A stretch of 64,000 bases of DNA, from positions 115,858-179,857 of the forward strand of contig NZ_NESA01000008.1 in assembly GCF_002778315.1 (NCBI RefSeq), written 5' to 3'. This document shows, piece by piece, positions 25,912 to 34,413 of the stretch. The notes beneath the pieces were generated by a model that searched no databases, had not been told where the DNA came from, and was given only the letters and a program-made list of their open reading frames with translations. This stretch comes from Limnohabitans sp. JirII-31 (GTDB taxonomy: Bacteria; Pseudomonadota; Gammaproteobacteria; Burkholderiales; Burkholderiaceae_C). A program made the position numbers and the translations under genes. The first letter of the stretch is position 1, and the number at the start of each line of letters is the position of its first letter.

Positions 25912-27018
25912 ATGTTTGCACCACTCCAAAACGACTCCTTTTTACGCGCTTGCCTGCGCCAAGCCACCGACCACACGCCCATCTGGCTGATGCGCCAAGC
26001 CGGTCGTTACTTACCTGAGTACTGCGCCACCCGTGCCAAAGCGGGCAGCTTCATGGGCTTGGCCACCAACACCAACTTCGCCACCGAAGTCACCTTACAG
26101 CCGCTGGAGCGCTACCCACTGGACGCCGCCATTTTGTTCAGTGACATCTTGACCGTGCCAGACGCCATGGGCTTAGGCTTGAGCTTTGCCCAGGGCGAAG
26201 GCCCCAAGTTCGCCAAAAACGTCCGTGACGAAGCCGCGGTGTCTCAGCTGGCGATTCCAGACATGAACAAGCTGCGCTATGTGTTTGACGCCGTCACCTC
26301 CATCCGCAAAGCATTGAATGGGCGTGTGCCCCTGATTGGTTTTTCAGGCAGTCCTTGGACCTTGGCCTGCTACATGGTCGAAGGCGGTGGCTCAGACGAC
26401 TACCGCCAAGTCAAAAGCCTGATGTACAGCCGTCCTGACTTGATGCACCGCATCTTGGCGGTCAACGCCGACGCCGTGGCCTTGTACCTCAACACCCAAA
26501 TCGAAGCCGGCGCCCAAGCCGTGATGATTTTCGACAGCTGGGGCGGTGTACTGGCCGATGGCATGTTCCAACAGTTCAGCCTGGCCTATACCAAACGCGT
26601 GCTCTCGCAACTCAAACGTTCACACGACGGCGCCATCATTCCCCGCTTGGTGTTCACCAAAGGCGGCGGCTTGTGGTTGCCCGAGATGGCAGAACTCGAC
26701 TGCGAAGTTCTTGGTGTGGACTGGACTGTCAATTTGGGCCATGCCCGCGCACAAGTGGGTGGTAGCGTGGGCGGTCCAGGCAAAGCGCTGCAAGGCAACA
26801 TGGACCCCAATGCCCTGTTTGCACCCGCCGAACAACTGGCAGCCGAAGCGCGTCGGGTGTTAGATGCGTTTGGCCAACCGCACACCGACACCAGCACCAA
26901 CGGTCCAACCCACATCTTTAATTTGGGCCATGGCATCAGCCAATACACCCCCCCAGAAAGCGTCGCCGTCTTAGTGGATGCTGTACATCAACACTCGCGC
27001 AAACTCAGAAACTCATAA
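25912..27018 (+). CDS. hemE: Uroporphyrinogen decarboxylase
   Basis: This cytoplasmic enzyme removes the four acetate carboxyl groups of uroporphyrinogen III to give coproporphyrinogen III in haem synthesis. The 368-residue length is normal. The N-terminal active-site segment is [15 protein letters not shown], the conserved Asp region reads [16 protein letters not shown], and [16 protein letters not shown] and [13 protein letters not shown] are also present. The start ATG 25912 ([10 protein letters not shown]) matches the family N-terminus. The gene lies 75 bp after the CoA-binding gene and upstream of priA, an order found in several Burkholderiales. Confidence 0.97.
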   Translation: MFAPLQNDSFLRACLRQATDHTPIWLMRQAGRYLPEYCATRAKAGSFMGLATNTNFATEVTLQPLERYPLDAAILFSDILTVPDAMGLGLSFAQGEGPKFAKNVRDEAAVSQLAIPDMNKLRYVFDAVTSIRKALNGRVPLIGFSGSPWTLACYMVEGGGSDDYRQVKSLMYSRPDLMHRILAVNADAVALYLNTQIEAGAQAVMIFDSWGGVLADGMFQQFSLAYTKRVLSQLKRSHDGAIIPRLVFTKGGGLWLPEMAELDCEVLGVDWTVNLGHARAQVGGSVGGPGKALQGNMDPNALFAPAEQLAAEARRVLDAFGQPHTDTSTNGPTHIFNLGHGISQYTPPESVAVLVDAVHQHSRKLRNS

Positions 27019-27076
27019 CCCAAAAAGCGAGCGATTCATGTCAACAAATGCAAAAAAACCACCTTCGGCCTGCGAC

Positions 27077-27085
27077 TTATGCACA
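27077..27085 (+). promoter_or_regulatory. DnaA-box-like site TTATGCACA
   Basis: TTATGCACA fits the DnaA box consensus TTATNCACA. It lies 178 bp from a second, perfect box in the same A/T-rich spacer. Confidence 0.5.
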
Positions 27086-27262
27086 AAAAAGTGAATGCAC
27101 TGCACCAAGAAGAGGTTTTCTTATATGGTCGATCAAAAGTTCTGCATTTTCTGTAAGTTATTGATTTGTATAGGCTTAACAGACTGCTTTTTTTTCGTGC
27201 AGTTTGATCAAAGCCTTGTTTTTCGGGCCTTTGGCAAGACTCAAGCAGAGATATCAACAAAG

Positions 27263-27271
27263 TTATCCACA
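27263..27271 (+). promoter_or_regulatory. Perfect DnaA box TTATCCACA
   Basis: TTATCCACA is the highest-affinity DnaA box sequence, here about 100 bp upstream of priA. Whether DnaA binds here or regulates priA is not known. Confidence 0.55.
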
Positions 27272-27367
27272 CAAAAGTTGAGTTAACCATGAAAACCATT
27301 TAAATCAACAACTTAAGCGCCTTTTTCAAAAATCACCTGAATAAAACCTCCCAACTGAGCGCTTGAC

Positions 27368-29461
27368 ATGTCGCATCCAATCTCCGTCATGGTTCACACA
27401 CCTGCACACAGCGGTTTGGGTGGTGCGCTGACTTACAGCAGCGACATCCCAGTGGATCCCGGCGCCTTGGTGCGCGTCCCACTGGGCTCACGTGAATTGT
27501 TGGGGGTGGTGTGGGATGACACCACGCAGGAAGAGCACGTACCAGGCATCGTGCTGCGTCCTATCGCCTGTGTGCTGGAAGGTCTTGCGCCATTGAGCCC
27601 TCACTGGCGCCAGCTGGTGCAGTTTGCAGCCCACTACTACCAACGCAGCATCGGTGAAGTGGCGCTAGCCGCCTTGCCGAACCAGCTGCGCGAACTCAGC
27701 GCTGAGCAATGGAACAGACGTCTCAAGCGAAAAGCGAAGGTGCCCTCCCCTAGCGAACGTCATACGCCCGACATTCCAGTGGCTACGCAAGAACAAGCTC
27801 AGGTTTTGGGCCAGATCGCAGCACACAAAGGCCCATTCCTGCTGTTTGGCAACACCGGCAGCGGCAAAACCGAGGTCTATTTACGGGCAGCGCAAGATGT
27901 GTTGACAGGCGATCCACGCGCGCAAATTTTGGTCATGGTGCCCGAGATCAACCTGACACCCCAGCTCGAAGCACGCTTTCGCGAGCGCTTTGCGCCGCAA
28001 TGGGGAGAGCAATGCCTGGTCACCATGCACAGTGGCCTTACCCCAGCGCAACGCTTGAACCACTGGCTGGCCGCACACAACGGCCAAGCACGTATCGTGT
28101 TGGGCACGCGCATGGCTGTTTTTGCGTCCATGCCTCAATTGCAATTGATCGTGGTAGACGAAGAACACGACCCTAGCTACAAACAACAAGAGGGCGCGCG
28201 CTATTCAGCACGTGACTTGGCGGTTTACCGAGGGCAGCTGGAGCACGCCAAAGTAATTTTGGGCTCGGCCACACCCTCGCTGGAAAGCTGGCACCACAGC
28301 CGCCCTGCGACTGACACAGATCCCGCAGGACGTTACTTGCGGTTGCACATGCCATCACGGGTGGGGCAGGGTGCGCTGCCGCTGGTGCGCAGGGTGGACA
28401 TGAATCGCCAGCCTTACAAAACTGTGTTTTCCAGCCACCTGCTCGACGCCATGCGTGAGCGCATCGCACGTAACGAGCAAATCCTGGTTCTGCTCAATCG
28501 CAGAGGCTATGCGCCTGTGCTGCACTGCACCGATTGCAGCTGGAAAAGCGAATGCCCACATTGCAGCGCTTATCGCGTATTTCACAAACTCGACCGCACC
28601 TTGCGGTGTCACCACTGCGGTTACACCCAGGCTGTGCCACGTGCCTGCCCTAGCTGTGGCAATCAAGACATCAGTCCGTTGGGTCGTGGCACCGAGCAAC
28701 TGGAAGAACACCTGGGTGAATTGCTGGCCGATGTGCGTCGCCCCGATGGCACTGCGCTGCGCATTGCCCGTATTGACGCCGACAGTACGCGCCTCAAAGG
28801 CGAGCTTGAGCGTCAACTCGCAGAGGTGCATTCGGGGGCCATCGACATTCTGGTGGGTACACAGATGATTGCCAAAGGTCATGATTTCCGGCGCGTCACC
28901 CTGGTCGCTGCACTCAACCCGGATGGTGCCTTGTTCTCCAGCGACTTTCGTGCACCGGAACGCTTATTCAGTTTGCTGATGCAAGCCGCCGGACGGGCCG
29001 GACGTGACGCCAGCATGAGCTTGGCCCACGCTTGCGAGATGTGGGTGCAGTCATTTCACCCACAGCACCCACTTTTTGAAGCCCTCAAACAACACGACTA
29101 CCCGGCCTTTGCGGACCAACAACTCAAAGAACGACTAGAAGCCAATTTGCCCCCCTTCAGCTTTCAGGCTCTGGTGCGCGCTGAAGCTCGCAGCCAGCAA
29201 GCGGCACAAGACTTTTTGTCCGCAGCGCGCGATGCTGGCACTGCGTGGGCAGACGACGCCCTGGTAGACATCTATCCTGCAGTCCCCATGTCAATTCAGC
29301 GGGTGGCCAATATCGAGCGTGCGCAAATGTTGCTTGAATGCACCTCACGCAAAGCGCTACAAGGATTTTTGAGCCATTGGCAAGCGCAGTTGCACACATT
29401 GCGCGGCCATCACAAACAAGTGATTCGTTGGGCCATTGACGTCGACCCACTGGCGATCTAG
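27368..29461 (+). CDS. priA: Primosomal protein N' (replication restart helicase)
   Basis: This superfamily 2 3'-5' helicase reloads the replisome at stalled forks. The 697-residue protein has an N-terminal 3'-end-binding domain, Walker A in FGNTGSGKTEVYLRA (about residue 160) and the DEEHD Walker B variant. The eight-cysteine zinc module inserted in the helicase core reads CTDCSWKSECPHC, then CHHCGYTQAVPRACPSCG, and motif VI follows as QAAGRAGR. The start ATG 27368 follows the A/T-rich spacer holding DnaA boxes. The stop TAG lies in a perfect 16-bp palindrome (29452-29467). The downstream neighbour is convergent. Confidence 0.96.
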   Translation: MSHPISVMVHTPAHSGLGGALTYSSDIPVDPGALVRVPLGSRELLGVVWDDTTQEEHVPGIVLRPIACVLEGLAPLSPHWRQLVQFAAHYYQRSIGEVALAALPNQLRELSAEQWNRRLKRKAKVPSPSERHTPDIPVATQEQAQVLGQIAAHKGPFLLFGNTGSGKTEVYLRAAQDVLTGDPRAQILVMVPEINLTPQLEARFRERFAPQWGEQCLVTMHSGLTPAQRLNHWLAAHNGQARIVLGTRMAVFASMPQLQLIVVDEEHDPSYKQQEGARYSARDLAVYRGQLEHAKVILGSATPSLESWHHSRPATDTDPAGRYLRLHMPSRVGQGALPLVRRVDMNRQPYKTVFSSHLLDAMRERIARNEQILVLLNRRGYAPVLHCTDCSWKSECPHCSAYRVFHKLDRTLRCHHCGYTQAVPRACPSCGNQDISPLGRGTEQLEEHLGELLADVRRPDGTALRIARIDADSTRLKGELERQLAEVHSGAIDILVGTQMIAKGHDFRRVTLVAALNPDGALFSSDFRAPERLFSLLMQAAGRAGRDASMSLAHACEMWVQSFHPQHPLFEALKQHDYPAFADQQLKERLEANLPPFSFQALVRAEARSQQAAQDFLSAARDAGTAWADDALVDIYPAVPMSIQRVANIERAQMLLECTSRKALQGFLSHWQAQLHTLRGHHKQVIRWAIDVDPLAI

Positions 29462-29504
29462 ATCGCCCGCCTGACGTCACGACTCACGGATCGACGGTGC
29501 GCGC

Positions 29505-30473
29505 TCATGCGTGGAGCAAGGCCACCGCACCAGAGAAGGTGAAAAATGCCGCCGCCGTGGTCACCAAAATAATTCGAGCCACGCGTCCCGTGTCTGCATC
29601 AAATCGCTCCGTCAACAACGCCACGTTGCTGGCACTGGGCAACGCTGCCACCAAGACCACCACCACCATGGTGAAGCGGTCCATCGCAAAACCCATCTGA
29701 ATGACGGTCGACAACACCAAAAGCACCAGCACAGGGTGCAAAAAGAGCTTGAAGCAGGCAATTGGCAAATAGTCACGCAGCATGATGGGGGCGTGGCCAC
29801 TTTCTTGCGTGAGTTGCTGAGAACGCGCCAGCACAGCCCCAATGGTGAATAGTGCGACCGGAGAAGCCGAGTCGGCCAGCAACCCCACCGTCTTAGCAAG
29901 AGGCCCCACCAACTCATACGACATGGCAGAAGACAGCACACCAAGAATGATCGCCCACGGCATGGGGTTGGCCAACACGGCCTTCAACGCATTCTTTGCA
30001 GCGCGTGCAGCGCCATGCTCATCGGCGCCATCCAGACGCGACAGGGCCACACACAACGAGGTGGTGATCACCAAGTCCGCCACGATGGTCACAATGGCAG
30101 GACCAGCAGCGCCCTCACCCAAGAGGGCCACCAGCAAAGGGACACCCATAAAGCCCGTGTTTGGAAATGCGGCCACCAAGGCACCAAAAGCCGCATCATT
30201 CCAACGAATCCGGGCATTCAAGCTCATTGCCACAGAGAAACCCACCATCAACAAGGCACACAAGAGGTAAGCCAAAAACAAGGTGGGGTCCAACAGTTGT
30301 GAAATCGGGGAGCCAGCCCCAAAACGGTAGAGCATGCAAGGCAATGCGAAATACAACACAAAGCCGTTCAGTCCGCCGATGGCGTCGCGGGGCAACAGGC
30401 CACGCTGGATGGCAACAAAACCAGCCAGAACCAATGCAAAGAAAGGGAAGGTCACAAAAAGAATGTTCAGCAC
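29505..30473 (-). CDS. AEC-family permease
   Basis: This 322-residue integral membrane protein has about ten hydrophobic segments and belongs to the auxin efflux carrier family. In bacteria, members of this family carry malonate, malate or other carboxylates. The family signature area reads FPNTGFMGVPLLVALLGEG at about residues 105-123, with a second inverted-repeat half ending in VVVLVAALPSASNVALLTER. The substrate is not predictable. It is convergent with priA and starts 64 bp from the divergent rep gene. Confidence 0.9.
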   Translation of the reverse strand: MLNILFVTFPFFALVLAGFVAIQRGLLPRDAIGGLNGFVLYFALPCMLYRFGAGSPISQLLDPTLFLAYLLCALLMVGFSVAMSLNARIRWNDAAFGALVAAFPNTGFMGVPLLVALLGEGAAGPAIVTIVADLVITTSLCVALSRLDGADEHGAARAAKNALKAVLANPMPWAIILGVLSSAMSYELVGPLAKTVGLLADSASPVALFTIGAVLARSQQLTQESGHAPIMLRDYLPIACFKLFLHPVLVLLVLSTVIQMGFAMDRFTMVVVVLVAALPSASNVALLTERFDADTGRVARIILVTTAAAFFTFSGAVALLHA

Positions 30474-30536
30474 CCAGGTATTTTGCCTGCGAAGTGCCCC
30501 GGTATCATTGCCCGCTTTGCCTTCTCACACACACGC

Positions 30537-32636
30537 ATGTCTGCTGGTCTCAATCTCGCGCAACAAGAAGCCGTGAATTTCTTGCACGGTCCTTGTCTGG
30601 TGCTGGCAGGCGCAGGTTCAGGCAAAACGCGTGTGATCACCCACAAAATCGGCCGCCTCATTCAAGCCGGACTTGAACCACAGCGCATCGCCGCCATCAC
30701 CTTCACCAACAAAGCCGCCACCGAAATGCGTGAACGCGCCAAGGGCTTGATTGGCAAAGCGGCCAAAGATGTGGTGATCTGCACATTCCATGCGCTGGGC
30801 GTGCGCATGCTGCGCCAAGACGGTGGCGTCATGGGGCTCAAACCACAGTTCAGCATCATGGACAGCGCCGACGTCACTGGTATCTTGAAAGACGCCGGAG
30901 GAACCACCGATGCGGCTACCGCACGCCAATGGCAATGGACCATCAGCCTGTGGAAAAACATGGGGCTCAATGCCACCCAAGCCGAGGCGATCGCCAAAGA
31001 TGACAACGAACGCACCATCGCCAAAATCATGGCGCGTTATGAAGAGCGCCTCACTGCTTACCAAAGCGTCGACTTTGACGATCTGATTGGCTTGCCCCTG
31101 AAACTGCTGCAAGACCACGAAGAAGTTCGCCTCAAATGGCAAGCCCAACTCGGCCATGTGCTGGTGGACGAATACCAAGACACCAACGCCACCCAATACG
31201 AAGTACTCAAGTGCCTGGTGGGCAACAACGCACGCTTCACGGCGGTGGGTGATGATGACCAGTCCATTTACGGCTGGCGCGGTGCCACGCTCGACAACCT
31301 CAAGCGCTTGCCACAAGACTTCCCCGCACTCAAAGTCATCAAGCTGGAGCAAAACTACCGATCCACCAGCGCCATCTTGCGTGCTGCCAACAACGTCATC
31401 GAACCCAACCCAAAGCTCTTTCCCAAAACCTTGTTCTCTGAACTTGGCGAGGGCGAGCCCGTGCGTGTGGTCGATGCCGACAACGAAGAGCACGAAGCCG
31501 AGCGCGTGGTGGCGCGCATCCAGTCGCTGCGCGCTGGCCATGAAGTGGCAGGCGAGGGCGCGCAGCACCGAGAACTCAAAGACTTCGCCGTGCTCTACCG
31601 TGCCAACCACCAAGCGCGCATTTTTGAAAAAGCCCTGCGCAAAGCGCAAATTCCGTACAAGGTGTCAGGCGGACAAAGTTTTTTTGACCGTGCTGAAATT
31701 CGAGACCTGTGCTCTTGGTTGCGTCTGTGGGTCAACAACGATGACGACCCGGCGTTCTTGCGCTCGGTCACCACCCCCAAACGTGGCATTGGCCACCAAA
31801 CCCTGCAAAGCCTGGGCGTGTTCGCAAGCCAATACAAGCTCAGCTTGTTTGAAGCCTTGTTCAGCAGCAGCTTGTCGTCGGTGCTCAATGCACGTGCATT
31901 GGGCAGCCTGCACGAGTTTGGCCGCTATGTGAACGACCTCGAATTTCGTGCGCGCCACACCAACGGCGCAGAAGCCGCACGCACTTTTTTGACCGACTGG
32001 CTCAAAGACATCGACTACGAAAAACACCTCTACGATGCCGAAGACAGCGAGCAAGTTGCCGCATCACGTTGGACCAACGTGATGGAGTTTTGTGACTGGA
32101 TGGCGCAACGCTGTGGCGGCGAGATCGACGACACCGCGGGCGTCACCACCAGCGGTGAAACCAAAAACCTGTTGGAAGTGGCCCAAACCATTGCCCTGTT
32201 GTCCACACTGACCGAACGGGAAAAAGACCAAAACGTTGTCACCCTTTCTACCCTGCATGCAGCCAAAGGCTTGGAGTGGCCACACGTGATGCTGGTGGGC
32301 GTGACAGAGGGGATGTTGCCGTTTCGGCTGGACGACGAGCCAGGCACCGAACACACCAACGAAAACATCGCGCTGCGCCTACAAGAAGAGCGCCGCCTCA
32401 TGTATGTGGGCATCACACGGGCCCAGCGCACCCTGGCAGTGAGCTGGACGCGACGCCGCAAAAAAGGCCGCGACATGATTGCGGCACAACCCAGCCGCTT
32501 CATCGCAGAAATGGGACTGGATAAAACCACCGTCAAAGAAGACCCACGCGAAAAGCTCAAAGCCTTGCGCGCCGAGTTTGCCAAACGTGCCTCCGATGCC
32601 TCCGCAGAAACTGCTGCTGCCAACACACGCAGTTGA
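30537..32636 (+). CDS. rep: ATP-dependent DNA helicase Rep (UvrD family)
   Basis: This superfamily 1A 3'-5' helicase helps forks pass bound proteins. The 699-residue protein has the Q-motif LNLAQQEAVNFLHGP, Walker A AGAGSGKTRV, motif Ia ITFTNKAATEMRERA, Walker B LVDEYQDTN, motif III GDDDQSIYGWRGA, motif IV LEQNYRS, motif V TLHAAKGLEWPHV and motif VI YVGITRAQRTL. I used ATG 30537 (MSAGLNLAQQ); the upstream in-frame Met (30483) would add residues outside the family alignment. It is divergent from the AEC permease. Rep is favoured over UvrD by length and the short C-terminus. Confidence 0.92.
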   Translation: MSAGLNLAQQEAVNFLHGPCLVLAGAGSGKTRVITHKIGRLIQAGLEPQRIAAITFTNKAATEMRERAKGLIGKAAKDVVICTFHALGVRMLRQDGGVMGLKPQFSIMDSADVTGILKDAGGTTDAATARQWQWTISLWKNMGLNATQAEAIAKDDNERTIAKIMARYEERLTAYQSVDFDDLIGLPLKLLQDHEEVRLKWQAQLGHVLVDEYQDTNATQYEVLKCLVGNNARFTAVGDDDQSIYGWRGATLDNLKRLPQDFPALKVIKLEQNYRSTSAILRAANNVIEPNPKLFPKTLFSELGEGEPVRVVDADNEEHEAERVVARIQSLRAGHEVAGEGAQHRELKDFAVLYRANHQARIFEKALRKAQIPYKVSGGQSFFDRAEIRDLCSWLRLWVNNDDDPAFLRSVTTPKRGIGHQTLQSLGVFASQYKLSLFEALFSSSLSSVLNARALGSLHEFGRYVNDLEFRARHTNGAEAARTFLTDWLKDIDYEKHLYDAEDSEQVAASRWTNVMEFCDWMAQRCGGEIDDTAGVTTSGETKNLLEVAQTIALLSTLTEREKDQNVVTLSTLHAAKGLEWPHVMLVGVTEGMLPFRLDDEPGTEHTNENIALRLQEERRLMYVGITRAQRTLAVSWTRRRKKGRDMIAAQPSRFIAEMGLDKTTVKEDPREKLKALRAEFAKRASDASAETAAANTRS

Positions 32637-32752
32637 AACTTGGCGCCAAGCCCATGCGCCAAAATGATGTGGGTTATCACTGAAATTTGTTTGCCACGCC
32701 TAAGGGGGCTCTATAAATTCAGGCATCACTCAATCACATTAGGAGACATCAC
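32637..32752 (+). promoter_or_regulatory. Upstream region of the resorcylate decarboxylase
   Basis: This 116-bp spacer contains a candidate -35 TTGCCA (about 32691) and an A/T-rich -10 area (CTATAAATT, 32711-32719) at near-normal spacing, then AGGAG at 32741. The promoter is a weak prediction; the ribosome site is clear. Confidence 0.4.
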
Positions 32753-33733
32753 GTGCAAGGAAAAATTGGCCTAGAAGAACACTTTGCGATTCCTGAAACC
32801 CTGCAAGACTCGGCGGGCTTTCTCGCCGATGAAAGCTGGACCGAACTCAGCGCCCGACTGATCGACATACAAGAACGCAGACTGCGTGAAATGGATGACA
32901 ACGGCATGGAGATGATGATCCTGTCGCTCAACGCGCCCGCCATTCAGGCCATCCCCAACCGTGCCAAAGCCATCGAGATGGCCAAGCGAGCCAACGACTT
33001 TTTGGCGGAACAAGTGGCCTTGCGTCCCAACCGCTTCCAAGGCTTTGCCGCTTTACCGATGCAAGACCCAGACGCAGCCACCCAAGAGCTTGAGCGTTGC
33101 ATGAAAGACTATGGCTTTCGTGGTGCATTGGTGAATGGTTTTTCACAAATCGACACACCTGAGAACGTGGTCTATTACGACGCACCCCAGTACGAAGACT
33201 TCTGGGCCAAGGCTGAACAACTCGACGCCCCGTTCTATCTGCACCCACGCAACCCCATTCAGTCCTGGGCTCAGATCTACAACGGGCACCCCTGGCTCAT
33301 GGGCCCCACCTGGGCCTTTGCGCAAGAAACTGCGGTCCACGCCTTGCGTTTGATGGCCAGTGGTTTGTTTGACCGTCATCCAGGCTTGAAGATTGTTCTC
33401 GGTCACCTTGGCGAAGGCCTGCCGTTCAACATGTGGCGTGTGGACAACCGAAATGGCTGGGTCAAGGCCCCCAAGAGCTACCCGGCTAAAAAGCCACTGA
33501 CCGACTACTTCCAGCAAAACTTCTGGCTCACCACCTCTGGCAACTTCCGCACACAGACCTTGATTGATGCCATGATGGAAATTGGTGCGGACCGTATCCT
33601 GTTCTCCACCGACTGGCCATTTGAAAATGTGGACCATGCCTGCACATGGTTTGACGCCACCAGCATCAGCGAAGCAGACCGCCTCAAAATTGGTCGCACC
33701 AACGCTGTCGACCTGTTCAAGTTGAAGATCTAA
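32753..33733 (+). CDS. Gamma-resorcylate (2,6-dihydroxybenzoate) decarboxylase
   Basis: This amidohydrolase-superfamily decarboxylase converts gamma-resorcylate to resorcinol and CO2 (reversibly) without an organic cofactor. The 326-residue protein starts MQGKIGLEEHFAIPETLQDS and resembles the Rhizobium enzyme along its whole length as I recall it. The residues known from that enzyme fall at the same numbers: Glu8 and His10 (GLEEHF), His164 (YLHPRNP), His218 and Arg229 (LGHLGEG, MWRVD) and Asp287 (STDWPFENVD). The start is GTG 32753, with AGGAG 7 bases upstream. The nearby two-component monooxygenase would act on the product. A relaxed substrate range (other hydroxybenzoates) is possible. Confidence 0.9.
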   Translation: MQGKIGLEEHFAIPETLQDSAGFLADESWTELSARLIDIQERRLREMDDNGMEMMILSLNAPAIQAIPNRAKAIEMAKRANDFLAEQVALRPNRFQGFAALPMQDPDAATQELERCMKDYGFRGALVNGFSQIDTPENVVYYDAPQYEDFWAKAEQLDAPFYLHPRNPIQSWAQIYNGHPWLMGPTWAFAQETAVHALRLMASGLFDRHPGLKIVLGHLGEGLPFNMWRVDNRNGWVKAPKSYPAKKPLTDYFQQNFWLTTSGNFRTQTLIDAMMEIGADRILFSTDWPFENVDHACTWFDATSISEADRLKIGRTNAVDLFKLKI

Positions 33734-33751
33734 CCCGTCTTCAACAACGCC

Positions 33752-33792
33752 ATGCCCGCTTGAAGTCCAGGTGACTTTGGCGGGCATTTTTT
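33752..33792 (+). terminator. Intrinsic terminator after the resorcylate decarboxylase
   Basis: ATGCCCGC (33752-33759) pairs with GCGGGCAT (33780-33787) and is followed by a T6 run. It separates the decarboxylase from the convergent marR gene and shows that the decarboxylase is a single-gene unit. Confidence 0.8.
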
Positions 33793-33808
33793 CGCCAAGC
33801 GCCAGCCC

Positions 33809-34252
33809 TCACGCGCGATGGTTGAGCATGTCCATGTTGTCGTAAATACGCGCCAAAAATCCACGCAAGGTATTGGCCTCTTCGGCGCTGAGTCCGGCCA
33901 ATGCCACCCGTTCATACATCTGCGCCAGCGGAATCACCCGATCCACCAGCTCTTCGCCCTTGGGGGTGAGGTGCAGCGACCGAGCGCGTGCATCAACGCT
34001 GTCGCGCTCACGCACCACCAGCCTGCGCTTGATCATGGCATCGATCAAACGCGACAGGGTGGACGCGTCGATTGATGTGTGCTGCGCCACCTCACCAATG
34101 CGCTGAGACGGTTGATGCCGCAAGGTCGCACACACCCGCCATTCGTTGAGCGACATGTCAAAGGGTTTCAACTCAACCGTGAACGCCTGTCCCGTTCTAA
34201 TACCTGCTCTTGCAAGTAAATAAGGGATGGATTCCTGCAGGTCATGACTCAT
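33809..34252 (-). CDS. MarR-family transcriptional regulator
   Basis: This 147-residue winged-helix regulator is of the MarR type, usually a dimeric repressor released by a small phenolic ligand. The recognition helix region reads TSIDASTLSRLIDAMIKRR (about residues 60-78). The wing is VVRERDSVDARARSLHLTPKG, and dimerisation helices sit at both ends. It is divergent from the flavin monooxygenase and convergent with the resorcylate decarboxylase. That places it to control one or both. Three perfect inverted repeats lie in its upstream region (34262-34354), of which TGTATT-A-AATACA is closest to its start codon. Confidence 0.92.
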   Translation of the reverse strand: MSHDLQESIPYLLARAGIRTGQAFTVELKPFDMSLNEWRVCATLRHQPSQRIGEVAQHTSIDASTLSRLIDAMIKRRLVVRERDSVDARARSLHLTPKGEELVDRVIPLAQMYERVALAGLSAEEANTLRGFLARIYDNMDMLNHRA

Positions 34253-34261
34253 GGTTTTGAT

Positions 34262-34354
34262 TGTATTAAATACATAAATTAGCGCATCACATCGCTAGTC
34301 TAGCGAATCATCCTTAAGGGTAAGTCCCCGATTAATTTATATGCATTTGCATAT
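34262..34354. promoter_or_regulatory. Three palindromic candidate operators between marR and the monooxygenase
   Basis: Three perfect inverted repeats lie within 93 bp: TGTATT-A-AATACA (34262-34274), TCGCTAG-T-CTAGCGA (34292-34306) and ATATGCA-TT-TGCATAT (34339-34354). Length and A/T content of the first and third fit MarR-type operators. Which protein binds which site is not known. Confidence 0.55.
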
Positions 34355-34413
34355 TTAATTCGTTCATGCAGGGTGTGAGCACACCCTCTCCAAGTCATCC
34401 CAGGAGCCCTCTC

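Larger units (their letters stand above)
27019..27367. other. A/T-rich non-coding region between hemE and priA
   Basis: This 349-bp stretch without a gene is clearly more A/T-rich than its surroundings. It carries two DnaA-box matches (27077-27085 and 27263-27271), two GATC sites and T-runs (27188-27195). No clear terminator for hemE is seen. It should contain the priA promoter. Confidence 0.6.

Noticed and set aside
27019..27367. Chromosomal replication origin at the hemE-priA spacer
   Set aside because: Only two DnaA boxes, and no dnaA, dnaN, rpmH or parAB nearby. Kept only as a DnaA-box observation.
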